From assembly GCF_025950095.1 (NCBI RefSeq), contig NZ_JAPDDR010000002.1:372001-436000 (forward strand): a stretch of DNA of 64,000 bases, read 5' to 3'. Shown one piece after another: positions 54,342 to 64,000 of the stretch. Each line of letters opens with the position of its first letter. Positions within the stretch are counted from its first letter, which is position 1. The position numbers and the translations under genes were made by a program. The notes below the pieces were generated by a model. That model was given only the letters and a program-made list of their open reading frames with translations, was not told the origin of the DNA and did no database searches. The DNA comes from Luteolibacter rhizosphaerae. GTDB lineage: Bacteria > Verrucomicrobiota > Verrucomicrobiia > Verrucomicrobiales > Akkermansiaceae.

Positions 54342-55406
54342 ATGTCATCCCAATCATTGGTCAGCGATTCCCAAGAACTCGTTTCTCTGCTTTCCCGGCC
54401 TCCCGCCGGTGCTGTTTGTGCCATCGACACGGAGGCGGATAGCTTGCACCGCTATCGGGAATCTCTCTGCCTCGTTCAGTATTCTTGTGCGGGCGATGAC
54501 GCGCTGATCGACCCGCTTTCCATCGACGATCTCTCGCCGCTTGGCGACTTCCTAGGAGCCCGCACCGTGTGGATGCATGGGGCGGATTACGACATGACCA
54601 TGCTGCGGCGGAGCTTCGCGAGCCTCCCACCGGTGGTTTACGATACGCAGATCGGTGCCCGCCTGTTGGGCGTGCGCCGTTTCGGTTTGGCGGACCTGGT
54701 CGAGCTGTATTTTGGAGTGGTGCTGTCGAAATCGTCTCAGAAAGCGGATTGGGGCAAGCGCCCGCTGTCCGCCAAGATGATGGAGTATGCGCTTAACGAC
54801 GTTCGCTATCTGCTTCCGATGGGAGAGAAGATTAGCGAAGAGCTGAAGTCGAAGGGGCGTTTCGACTGGTTTGTCGAAAGCTGTGAGGCTGCCCGCCTGA
54901 AGGTATTGGAGCGTGACGAATCCCGTGGGGAGCCGTGGCGGATCCAAGGTTCCGGACGGCTTGATCGCTGTGGCCTGAATTTCCTGAAGGCGCTGTGGGA
55001 GTGGCGGGATGCGGAGGCTTCCGCGTGGGATCGCCCCTCCTTCATGGTGATCACCAATCGCCAGTTGATCGATTGGAGCTTGGCACTGGCGGCAGGGAAG
55101 CGGATCGAGATCCCTCCCCACTATCGCCCCGACCGGCGCAAGCGCCTCACGGACGTGCTGGACGCAGCCCGGGCCGGGAAGCCGGAAGAATGGCCCGAGA
55201 AGCCGCGTGGCTTGCGCCGCCGCCGGGACTCCGACTTCGATGCCAAGGTGGCGCGCTTGATCTCCCTGCGCGACTCCAAGGCCGCGGAATTGGACATTGA
55301 TTCCTCCTTGATCGTGCCGCGTTCGATCATCGAATCTATCGCCGACGGTGAGGTTCAACCTCCCGATGTTTTGCTCAAGTGGCAGCTTGCTTGCCTCGGG
55401 CTCTGA
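54342..55406 (+). CDS. rnd: Ribonuclease D (DEDDy exonuclease with HRDC domain)
   Basis: RNase D trims the 3' ends of tRNA and other small RNAs. The 354-residue protein has the DEDDy exonuclease fold with D29 and E31 (AIDTEADS), D84 (HGADYDM) and the Y149-x3-D153 motif (YALNDVRYLL), so all catalytic residues are present. An HRDC-like helical domain (about residues 205-290; LDRCGLNFLKALWEWRDAEA) and a C-terminal basic tail follow. The ATG at 54342 (MSSQSLVSDSQEL) is the best start; an in-frame upstream ATG at 54264 adds residues without homology. gyrB follows after 134 bases. Confidence 0.92.
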   Translation: MSSQSLVSDSQELVSLLSRPPAGAVCAIDTEADSLHRYRESLCLVQYSCAGDDALIDPLSIDDLSPLGDFLGARTVWMHGADYDMTMLRRSFASLPPVVYDTQIGARLLGVRRFGLADLVELYFGVVLSKSSQKADWGKRPLSAKMMEYALNDVRYLLPMGEKISEELKSKGRFDWFVESCEAARLKVLERDESRGEPWRIQGSGRLDRCGLNFLKALWEWRDAEASAWDRPSFMVITNRQLIDWSLALAAGKRIEIPPHYRPDRRKRLTDVLDAARAGKPEEWPEKPRGLRRRRDSDFDAKVARLISLRDSKAAELDIDSSLIVPRSIIESIADGEVQPPDVLLKWQLACLGL

Positions 55407-55444
55407 GATATGCGATTCGGTTAATTGCAATCGTTTGATTGTGA

Positions 55445-58084
<2,640 letters not shown>

Positions 58085-58096
58085 AATTTGCCATTG

Positions 58097-58119
58097 GTCA
58101 GTGGTCAATTGTCATCGGT
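58097..58119 (+). repeat. Left 23-bp inverted-repeat arm of the four-helix element
   Basis: GTCAGTGGTCAATTGTCATCGGT. It matches the inverted right arm (58500-58522) at 21 of 23 positions and contains GTCA at a 7-base spacing. It starts 13 bases after the gyrB stop. Confidence 0.85.
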
Positions 58120-58126
58120 GGAGAAT

Positions 58127-58507
58127 ATGAATGCTTCGATCAACGATCTCGAAATCTACCGCGAGTCAATGAGTCTCGCGGAGGTGATTTGGGATTCAGT
58201 TGGATCCTGGCCTCTGTTCGCGAAGGATACCCTCGGTAAGCAGATTGTGAGATCTGCAGACTCGATCGCCGCAAATCTTGCCGAAGGTTATGGCCGCTAT
58301 CATTTCAAAGAGAACCAGAAGTTCTGCTATTATTCCCGCGGTTCTTTGCAAGAAACCCAAACATGGATCGAGAAGGCCGTTAGACGCAATCTCATTCCCG
58401 ATGAAGCGGGTCGTGCCCTCTATCGAGAGTTCGATTTACTGAAGAAGCGACTCAACGCCTACATCCGCTCAATTGGCCCGGTCGAGTCTGACACGAGTGA
58501 CCGCTGA
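58127..58507 (+). CDS. Four-helix-bundle protein (23S rRNA intervening-sequence protein family)
   Basis: The 126-residue product carries the family signature: RSADSIAANLAEGYGR, then KFCYYSRGSLQETQTWIEKA, both typical of the small helical proteins first seen as open frames inside 23S rRNA intervening sequences of Leptospira and others. Related folds include the Avd accessory protein of diversity-generating retroelements. Function is unknown; RNA binding has been suggested. GGTGGAG lies four bases before the ATG at 58127. The stop codon (58505-58507) falls within the right inverted repeat. Confidence 0.93.
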   Translation: MNASINDLEIYRESMSLAEVIWDSVGSWPLFAKDTLGKQIVRSADSIAANLAEGYGRYHFKENQKFCYYSRGSLQETQTWIEKAVRRNLIPDEAGRALYREFDLLKKRLNAYIRSIGPVESDTSDR

Positions 58508-58522
58508 CCATTGACCACTGAC
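58500..58522 (-). repeat. Right 23-bp inverted-repeat arm of the four-helix element
   Basis: Read on the minus strand: GTCAGTGGTCAATGGTCAGCGGT. It differs from the left arm at two positions. It holds the stop codon of the four-helix gene and ends 9 bases before the gyrA start. Confidence 0.85.
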
Positions 58523-58531
58523 TTTTTCCGC

Positions 58532-61150
58532 ATGTCTCAGGATTCCATCAAGCCCATCAACGTCGCCGAGGAACTCTCGAACTCCTTCCTGGAGTACTCG
58601 ATGTCCGTGATTATCTCGCGGGCCCTTCCCGATGTCCGCGACGGCCTCAAGCCATCCCAGCGCCGCGTCCTTTACGCCATGCGCCAGCTCGGCGTGACGC
58701 CGGGCAAGGCCCACGTGAAGTGCGCCAAGATCGTCGGCGAGACGATGGGTAACTATCACCCGCACGGCGACCAATCGATCTACTCCACGCTGGTGAACAT
58801 GGGCCAGCCTTGGTCGATGCGCGAGATGCTCGTGGATGGCCAGGGTAACTTCGGCTCGGTGGAAGGCGATGCCGCCGCATCCATGCGATACACCGAGGCC
58901 CGTCTTCATCCCCTCGGGATGGCGATGATGGAGGACCTCGACAAGGACACCGTCGACTTCCAGCCGAACTACGATGGCTCGCAGGAGGAGCCCTCCGTGC
59001 TGCCTTCCGCTTTTCCGAACTTCCTGGTCAACGGCGGCACCGGCATTGCGGTCGGTATGGCCACGAACCTTGCCCCGCACAACCTGGGCGAGGTGATCGA
59101 GGGCATCTGCGCCCAGATCGATAATCCGGACATCACCCTGCCGGAGCTGATGGGCTATATCAAAGGGCCGGACTTTCCCGTTTCCTGCGAGATCCGCGGT
59201 ATTCGTGGTATCGAAGAATATTTCCGCACCGGTCGCGGCTCGATGCGTCTTCGCGGCAAGGTCGAGATCGAGGAGAACGAAGGTGGCAAGTCTCTGATCG
59301 TCATTCGTGAAGTGCCTTACGGCGTGAACCGCGCGGTGCTGCAGGAGCGCATCGCGGAGCTGGTGAACGAGAAGACGCTCACCGGCATCTCCGGCATGCG
59401 CGACCTCTCCGACGAGGAGACCCGCATCGAGATCGAGCTGAAGCGCGATGCCCGCCCTCAGGTGGTGATCGCCCAACTCTTCAAGCTCACCGCGCTGGAG
59501 ACCTCCTTCAGCGTGAACATGCTGGCGATTCACAAGAACCGCCCGAAGCAGCTTTCGCTGAAGGAAGCGATCGATGCCTACATCGAGCACCGCCGGGAAG
59601 TCGTCATCCGCCGCACGCGATATCTGCTCGGCAAGGCGGAGGAGCGGGCCGAGCTGCTCGAGGCATTCCTGCTCGCCTTGGGTCACCTCGATGACTTCAT
59701 CAAGATCATCCGCGATTCGAAGAATCGCGATGAAGCCCGCGAACGACTCGCGGCCTATCAGTTCAGCACGGCCACGGCCGAGGGGCTAGGAATCCTGATC
59801 CGCTCGCAGCCCGCGGTTCAGGGGGATCGCTACGTCTTCAGCGAGCGCCAGGTGAATGCCATCTTGGAACTCCGCCTCTATCAGCTCACCGGCTTGGAGC
59901 GCGACAAGGTCAAGGGTGAGTACGACGAGGTGCTCGCGACCATCAAGGACTTGCTCGATATCCTCGCCCGCGAGGAGCGCGTGCTCACCATCATCAAGGA
60001 CGAGCTCCGTGCGATCGGTGAGAAGTACGCCACTCCTCGTAGATGCCCGATCTTGGCGGAAGCCGGTGAGATCGCGATGGAAGAGCTCATCGCGAACGAT
60101 GCCATGATCGTTACCCTCTCGCATCGCGGCTACATCAAGCGCACCGCCGCTTCCGAGTACCGCCTGCAGGGACGCGGCGGCAAGGGCCTGAAGGGCATGG
60201 AGACCCGTGCCACCGGAAAGGACGAGCCCGACGACTTCATCGAGCATCTCTTTAGCGTTCAGGCGCACGACTACCTGCTGTTCTTCACGAATACCGGGCG
60301 CGTGTATGTCGAGCGGGTCTATGATCTTCCGGAAGGCTCCCGCACCGCGATGGGCCGCAGCATCAAAAACGTGCTCGACCTCAAGCCGGAAGAGAAGATC
60401 GCGGCCCTGCTCCGTCTGGAGCGCGCCACGGATGAGAATGGCAACGACGTCACTTTCCGCGAGGATGCCGGCTTTGTCTTCTTTGCGACCCGTAGCGGGA
60501 AGGTGAAGAAGACCGCTCTCAACGACTTCCGCAACTACCGCAAGGCAGGCCTTACCGCCATCATCCTGGAGGAGAACAACGAGCTCATTGGTGTCCGCCT
60601 TACCTCGGGATCGGATGAGATCGTCCTCGTCACCCACGAAGGCTTGAGCCTGCGTTTCCACGAGGACGATACCCGCTCGATGGGCCGGGCCTCGGCCGGC
60701 GTGATGGGCATCCGCCCGGTCGAGGGTGACTTCGTGGTCGGCCTCGCCCTCGTGACCCAAGGCTCCACGCTGCTGGTGGCTTCCGAGAACGGTCTCGGCA
60801 AGCGCACCTCATTCGAAGAGTACCGCAAGCAGACCCGCGGTGGTAAGGGCATCATCACCATGAAGGTGACTGACAAGACCGGCCCCGTGGTGGGCGCTGT
60901 CACGGTCACCGACGCGGATGAATTGATGCTCATGACCTCCACGGGTCAGAGCATCCGCATCCGGGTCAACGAGATCCGCGAAACCGGCCGCAATGCTCAA
61001 GGGGTTAAGTTGCTCACCTTGAAGGAGGGAGAGGCCCTTCAGGACATTGCGTTGGTGATCCCCGATGGCGAAGATGCCCCGGGCGAGGGATCGGAAGGGA
61101 CTGAAGATGCCACTCTGGAAGAGACGGATTCTCCAACCTCAGACGAGTGA
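58532..61150 (+). CDS. gyrA: DNA gyrase subunit A
   Basis: GyrA breaks and rejoins DNA and wraps it. The 872-residue protein has the winged-helix domain with catalytic Tyr120 (AASMRYTE), the tower and coiled coil, and a C-terminal beta-pinwheel with a GyrA box variant QGRGGKG (residues 546-552), which marks it as gyrase rather than topoisomerase IV. In the quinolone-binding helix the residues equivalent to E. coli Ser83 and Asp87 are Gln81 and Ser85 (HGDQSIYSTLV). The C-terminal tail is acidic (Glu/Asp-rich). The ATG at 58532 gives MSQDSIKPINV; it lies 9 bases after the right arm of the four-helix element. Confidence 0.97.
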   Translation: MSQDSIKPINVAEELSNSFLEYSMSVIISRALPDVRDGLKPSQRRVLYAMRQLGVTPGKAHVKCAKIVGETMGNYHPHGDQSIYSTLVNMGQPWSMREMLVDGQGNFGSVEGDAAASMRYTEARLHPLGMAMMEDLDKDTVDFQPNYDGSQEEPSVLPSAFPNFLVNGGTGIAVGMATNLAPHNLGEVIEGICAQIDNPDITLPELMGYIKGPDFPVSCEIRGIRGIEEYFRTGRGSMRLRGKVEIEENEGGKSLIVIREVPYGVNRAVLQERIAELVNEKTLTGISGMRDLSDEETRIEIELKRDARPQVVIAQLFKLTALETSFSVNMLAIHKNRPKQLSLKEAIDAYIEHRREVVIRRTRYLLGKAEERAELLEAFLLALGHLDDFIKIIRDSKNRDEARERLAAYQFSTATAEGLGILIRSQPAVQGDRYVFSERQVNAILELRLYQLTGLERDKVKGEYDEVLATIKDLLDILAREERVLTIIKDELRAIGEKYATPRRCPILAEAGEIAMEELIANDAMIVTLSHRGYIKRTAASEYRLQGRGGKGLKGMETRATGKDEPDDFIEHLFSVQAHDYLLFFTNTGRVYVERVYDLPEGSRTAMGRSIKNVLDLKPEEKIAALLRLERATDENGNDVTFREDAGFVFFATRSGKVKKTALNDFRNYRKAGLTAIILEENNELIGVRLTSGSDEIVLVTHEGLSLRFHEDDTRSMGRASAGVMGIRPVEGDFVVGLALVTQGSTLLVASENGLGKRTSFEEYRKQTRGGKGIITMKVTDKTGPVVGAVTVTDADELMLMTSTGQSIRIRVNEIRETGRNAQGVKLLTLKEGEALQDIALVIPDGEDAPGEGSEGTEDATLEETDSPTSDE

Positions 61151-61194
61151 TTCCGTCTTTTTAAGACTGGAAATAGAAACAAAAGCGAGCCTTG

Positions 61195-63492
61195 ATGCGT
61201 TTCTGCATCATGCGCTCGCCCCGTTGTCTCCTTTTCCTGCCGCTTTTGACGGCCCCGCTACCCGGCGCGCCGGTTGAAACGGCTCCTTTCGAGTCCTCTT
61301 CTTCTTGGGCTCTCCCCGGAGGGGAGAAGGGCGTGCTACTGGAAAAGGACAAGAGCACGGCGGTTTCCGTGAGGGTCCCGCAGCTCACCGACAAGGAGAA
61401 GGAAGTCGGTGGCAAATGGCATGGCGTCCTTTCGGTGGATGTGTACGGGACCTTGGATGGAGGGAAGGGGAGCATCGAACTGGAAGCTCTGGATCCGCCG
61501 AGTGGCGAGGTTTTCGCGAAGGTCAGCGCGACCGCGAATGGCCCGGCGCCTCGGGCTGCGTGGGGGGTGATATCCTCCTCGGAGCAGCAGGGAGCGGAGG
61601 CGGAGCGTGCCTTCGATGGCGATCCGAATACCGATTGGCACACCCGCCACGGCAAGGAACAGCCTGCGCCGCCTCACTGGATCGGGCTCGAGTTTGCCAG
61701 CCCGCAGCGGCTGGAAGGCCTCCGCTACATTCCTCGTCTCGGCGGCTACGCCAATGGTGTCGCCAAGAACTACCGCCTCGAGATCCGCAAGGACGGCTCG
61801 GAATGGGAAACGGTAGCGAAGGGCGTGACCGGCAAGGATGTGTCGGATTCCCGGCTCCCGCTCCTGATCAATCTCCCTGCTCCCCAAGAGGTGAGCGCCT
61901 TCCGCTTCGTGATCGAGAGCGATTGGAGCGGCGGCGGCTTCGGCACTGCCGGAGAGCTGGTTCCGCTGGGCATCAGCCTGGAAAAGAAGTCGCTGCCGGT
62001 GGCGGCATCATCCCGTGCATGGTTGGAGATTCCGGACCAGTTGATGGGGCTGCTGCCCGGCAAGACCTTCGGTCTGCGCGTGCGGGCAGGGGAGGGTAGG
62101 GCCGTGGTCATCGGTAGCCCCCGCTTCAGCCGCGTGCACGAGAAGCCCGGTGACAAGCTCTTCGGTCGCTCGAACGGAGGCAGCGGTCCGGATCTGTTAG
62201 GGGCCGGCTTGCTCGGCTTCGATGCGCTCACCGAGCACCAGCAATCCGTGCTCACCATCATGTCGGTGCGCGGCGGCAGCCCGGCCTCGAAAGCCAAGCT
62301 TAAGGAGGGTGATGTGATCCTCTCCGCAGGGGAGATGCCTCTGCCTGTCAATGATCTCAATCCCGGCTGGGAGTGGTTCCAGCGTAGTCATGAGGCCACC
62401 TTGGGTCGCAGATCGGAGGCGGCCCTGAAGGCTGGCTTGAGGGTGCTCCCGCTCACGGTGCTCCGCGAGGGCCTGCCGGTGACGGTGAATGTGGAGCTGC
62501 CTCGCAGCCGCTCCTTCACCACCATGAATCCCGCGAACGATCCGGAGGCGGCGGCGATGCTGAAGGACATGATCGGCTTCCTTGAGGAATCGCAGAAGGA
62601 GGATGGTTCGTGGTCGGGAGATATCATCCGCACAACCTTCTCCTCACTCGCTCTGCTGGCGACAGGTGAGAAGAAGTATCGCAGCCGCGTGAAGAAGGCG
62701 GTGGAATGGTCGCTCGAGAAGTATCCGAAACCCGATGCCTATGGAAACCTCGGCTTCTGGGCCGGCGCCTATGCCGGGATTCTTTACAGCGAGTGGCATC
62801 TGCTTACCGGCGACAAGCAGGTGCTGCCACACCTCGAGGCCCTGCGTGATTGGGCGGTGAAGGGGAAGCATAACTCGGTGTGGAATGTTCCGGCGCTCGG
62901 TCATGGTCCGAGCGGCCTGCCTTACGAGAACAAGGCTCTGGTTGCACCTGCGGTGCATCTGCTGGTTTATGAATCGCTCGCCAAGCGCTGCGGGATGAAG
63001 TCGGGCATCTGGGAGATGATCATGCCCTACATGGAGATGGCTTGGTCGGATCCGAAAGAAGGCGGCCATGGCTCGCTCGGCTACAATCGCTCCTACAAGG
63101 ACAAGGAAGAGTTCTGGTCACGCAGCGGCATGTTCGCCATGGCGGCGCATCTCCGCGGTGAGCGGCCGGACATGAGCAGCGCGATGATCGGCTTCATGGA
63201 GAAGAATCATCCGTGGATCCGCAATAGCCATGCCTATGGCGAGCCCGGCGGCTCATGGGGCCTCCTCGGCCTGAATCTCCTGAAGCCCGAGGCCTATGCC
63301 AGCGTGATGAAGGACTACGCATGGTGGTTCTCCTTGGCATGGGAGCCGGGCTACGGCCTGCACTTCACCCAGCCCCACATGGGCGCTCCCTATATGGGTG
63401 AGGAAGACCTGATCAATGCCACCTATGCTCTGGTCCTTCAGGCGCCGAAGCGAAACCTGCATCTGACCGGCGCGCACTTCAGCGGCCGCTGA
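61195..63492 (+). CDS. Secreted discoidin/PDZ/alpha-toroid protein (DUF6288-like)
   Basis: The 765-residue protein has a signal peptide (RCLLFLPLLTAPLPGAP). An F5/8C (discoidin) carbohydrate-binding-like domain at about residues 115-240 (AFDGDPNTDWHTRH...) is followed by a PDZ domain at about 350-420 (VRGGSPASKAKLKEGDVILSAGEMPL) and a C-terminal alpha-toroid of the terpene-cyclase-like type, about 460-760, with repeats such as EKYPKPDAYGNLGFWAGAYAGILYSEWHLL. The combination matches DUF6288 proteins of Planctomycetes and Verrucomicrobiota. No catalytic residues can be named. The ATG at 61195 is one option; 61210 is the other. The next gene starts 18 bases downstream and may be co-transcribed. 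Confidence 0.85.
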   Translation: MRFCIMRSPRCLLFLPLLTAPLPGAPVETAPFESSSSWALPGGEKGVLLEKDKSTAVSVRVPQLTDKEKEVGGKWHGVLSVDVYGTLDGGKGSIELEALDPPSGEVFAKVSATANGPAPRAAWGVISSSEQQGAEAERAFDGDPNTDWHTRHGKEQPAPPHWIGLEFASPQRLEGLRYIPRLGGYANGVAKNYRLEIRKDGSEWETVAKGVTGKDVSDSRLPLLINLPAPQEVSAFRFVIESDWSGGGFGTAGELVPLGISLEKKSLPVAASSRAWLEIPDQLMGLLPGKTFGLRVRAGEGRAVVIGSPRFSRVHEKPGDKLFGRSNGGSGPDLLGAGLLGFDALTEHQQSVLTIMSVRGGSPASKAKLKEGDVILSAGEMPLPVNDLNPGWEWFQRSHEATLGRRSEAALKAGLRVLPLTVLREGLPVTVNVELPRSRSFTTMNPANDPEAAAMLKDMIGFLEESQKEDGSWSGDIIRTTFSSLALLATGEKKYRSRVKKAVEWSLEKYPKPDAYGNLGFWAGAYAGILYSEWHLLTGDKQVLPHLEALRDWAVKGKHNSVWNVPALGHGPSGLPYENKALVAPAVHLLVYESLAKRCGMKSGIWEMIMPYMEMAWSDPKEGGHGSLGYNRSYKDKEEFWSRSGMFAMAAHLRGERPDMSSAMIGFMEKNHPWIRNSHAYGEPGGSWGLLGLNLLKPEAYASVMKDYAWWFSLAWEPGYGLHFTQPHMGAPYMGEEDLINATYALVLQAPKRNLHLTGAHFSGR

Positions 63493-63510
63493 ACCCGAAC
63501 CCTCCTCGTG

Positions 63511-64000
63511 ATGATTCATCGCATCGCCCCGCTTCTCCTGTTCGTCCAGCCCCTTGCGGCCATCTCCCTGCCGGAGAATGAAGCCGCGCTCGAGGTCACT
63601 GCCGAAGATGTCGCCACCCGCCGCCAATGGGCCCTTGCCGAGCTCGAGCGGGTCTTGGGTGAACGCGAGTGGAAGAACCTGACCAACGGCCCCCGCTCGA
63701 CCTTCTTCCGGGAGATGCAGGGCAAGCTCTTGGATGAGTTGATGTTCTCCGGCCCCTTGCCGGATGAGCCCGCCAAGATGATGCGGATCGCCGAAGCGCT
63801 GTGGAAAGAGTTCCGCGGCGACTTCTCGGACCGGCGGGAGCTCACCACGGCTGCGGCTGTCGCGCTGATGTATGCGCGGGAGAAATGGCCGGAGGATCAA
63901 GCCTCATCCCGCTACCGCTATTTCCGCGACTCGCGGAAGGCCGGGAAGCTGCATCCGGTTTTCGATACGCTGGAGACATGGGAAAAGCGCTTCGTCGTTT
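63511..64000 (+). CDS. Secreted protein, 5' part only
   Basis: The frame runs off the right edge after 163 codons. It begins MIHRIAPLLLFVQPLAAISLP, a probable signal peptide, and continues with a helical segment (EDVATRRQWALAELERVLG, then FFREMQGKLLDELMFSGPLP). I do not recognise the family. It starts 18 bases after the DUF6288-like gene on the same strand, so the two are probably co-transcribed and the product likely acts with it outside the cytoplasm. Confidence 0.8.
   Translation, partial: MIHRIAPLLLFVQPLAAISLPENEAALEVTAEDVATRRQWALAELERVLGEREWKNLTNGPRSTFFREMQGKLLDELMFSGPLPDEPAKMMRIAEALWKEFRGDFSDRRELTTAAAVALMYAREKWPEDQASSRYRYFRDSRKAGKLHPVFDTLETWEKRFVV

Larger units (their letters stand above)
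58097..58522 (+). mobile_element. Candidate 426-bp element: four-helix-bundle gene between 23-bp inverted repeats
   Basis: Everything between gyrB and gyrA is one small gene plus its two inverted arms. gyrB and gyrA are often adjacent; here the element splits them cleanly with nothing lost from either. The right arm contains the stop codon of the gene, so gene and repeats form one unit. No transposase is inside, so movement, if any, needs help from elsewhere. No clear target duplication could be identified. The call as mobile is inference. Confidence 0.45.

Noticed and set aside
61151-61190. Terminator after gyrA (GTCTT-TTT-AAGAC)
   Set aside because: Only five base pairs, the T-run is in the loop, and no T-tract follows.

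Overview
This is a high-GC bacterial chromosome segment, most likely from Verrucomicrobiota close to Luteolibacter, Haloferula or Akkermansia. Three things support this: the planctomycete/verrucomicrobial pair of a PSCyt/DUF1549/DUF1553 protein and a DUF1501 protein; a pilus-type gene cluster in the same order as the Akkermansia Amuc_1098-1102 locus (recognised from memory, not aligned); and ribosomal operons that lack tuf, rpsN and rpmD at their usual places. Assignments come from reading the protein sequences. No database search was possible.

Layout. 1-1773: purine/urate catabolism (xdhC fragment, uricase, OHCU decarboxylase). 2190-6266: a minus-strand run of peroxiredoxin, a DUF3160 secreted protein and a beta-CASP metallo-beta-lactamase nuclease. 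6387-6461: tRNA-Met(CAT), followed by 1.2 kb without genes that carries five palindromic repeats centred on CCTAGGGG. 7672-23826: one uninterrupted str-S10-spc array, rpsL-rpsG-fusA-S10...L15-secY-adk-map, with a secreted coiled-coil protein between rpsS and rplV. 23844-35953: amidase, SMP-30 protein, PSCyt/DUF1501 pair, ABC-2-like membrane protein, GH39 enzyme, EVE protein and unknowns. 35960-39290: BON protein, an unknown acidic-tailed protein and an LptF/G permease, all on the minus strand. 39393-42445: DinG-like helicase, a tandem intergenic repeat, and type I 3-dehydroquinase. 42607-49984: five-gene pilus/secretin operon ending in a near-perfect intrinsic terminator. 50109-52034: one open frame encoding dephospho-CoA kinase followed by Rho. 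52167-58084: large secreted Ca-binding-repeat protein, RNase D and gyrB. 58127-58507: small four-helix-bundle gene enclosed by 23-bp inverted repeats, between gyrB and gyrA. 58532-64000: gyrA, a discoidin/PDZ/toroid secreted protein and a truncated secreted protein.

How the parts work together. The ribosomal array is the core translation locus. The region 42607-49984 probably builds the inner-membrane platform and outer-membrane secretin of a type IV pilus-like machine. The urate genes would let the cell use purines as a nitrogen source. The 25.9-33.2 kb block looks like polysaccharide breakdown. The most unusual items are the CoaE-Rho single frame, the inverted-repeat-bounded four-helix gene and its possible empty relative at 236-358, the CCTAGGGG palindrome cluster, the envelope gene inside the S10 operon, and the RGG-type tails on S3 and S5.
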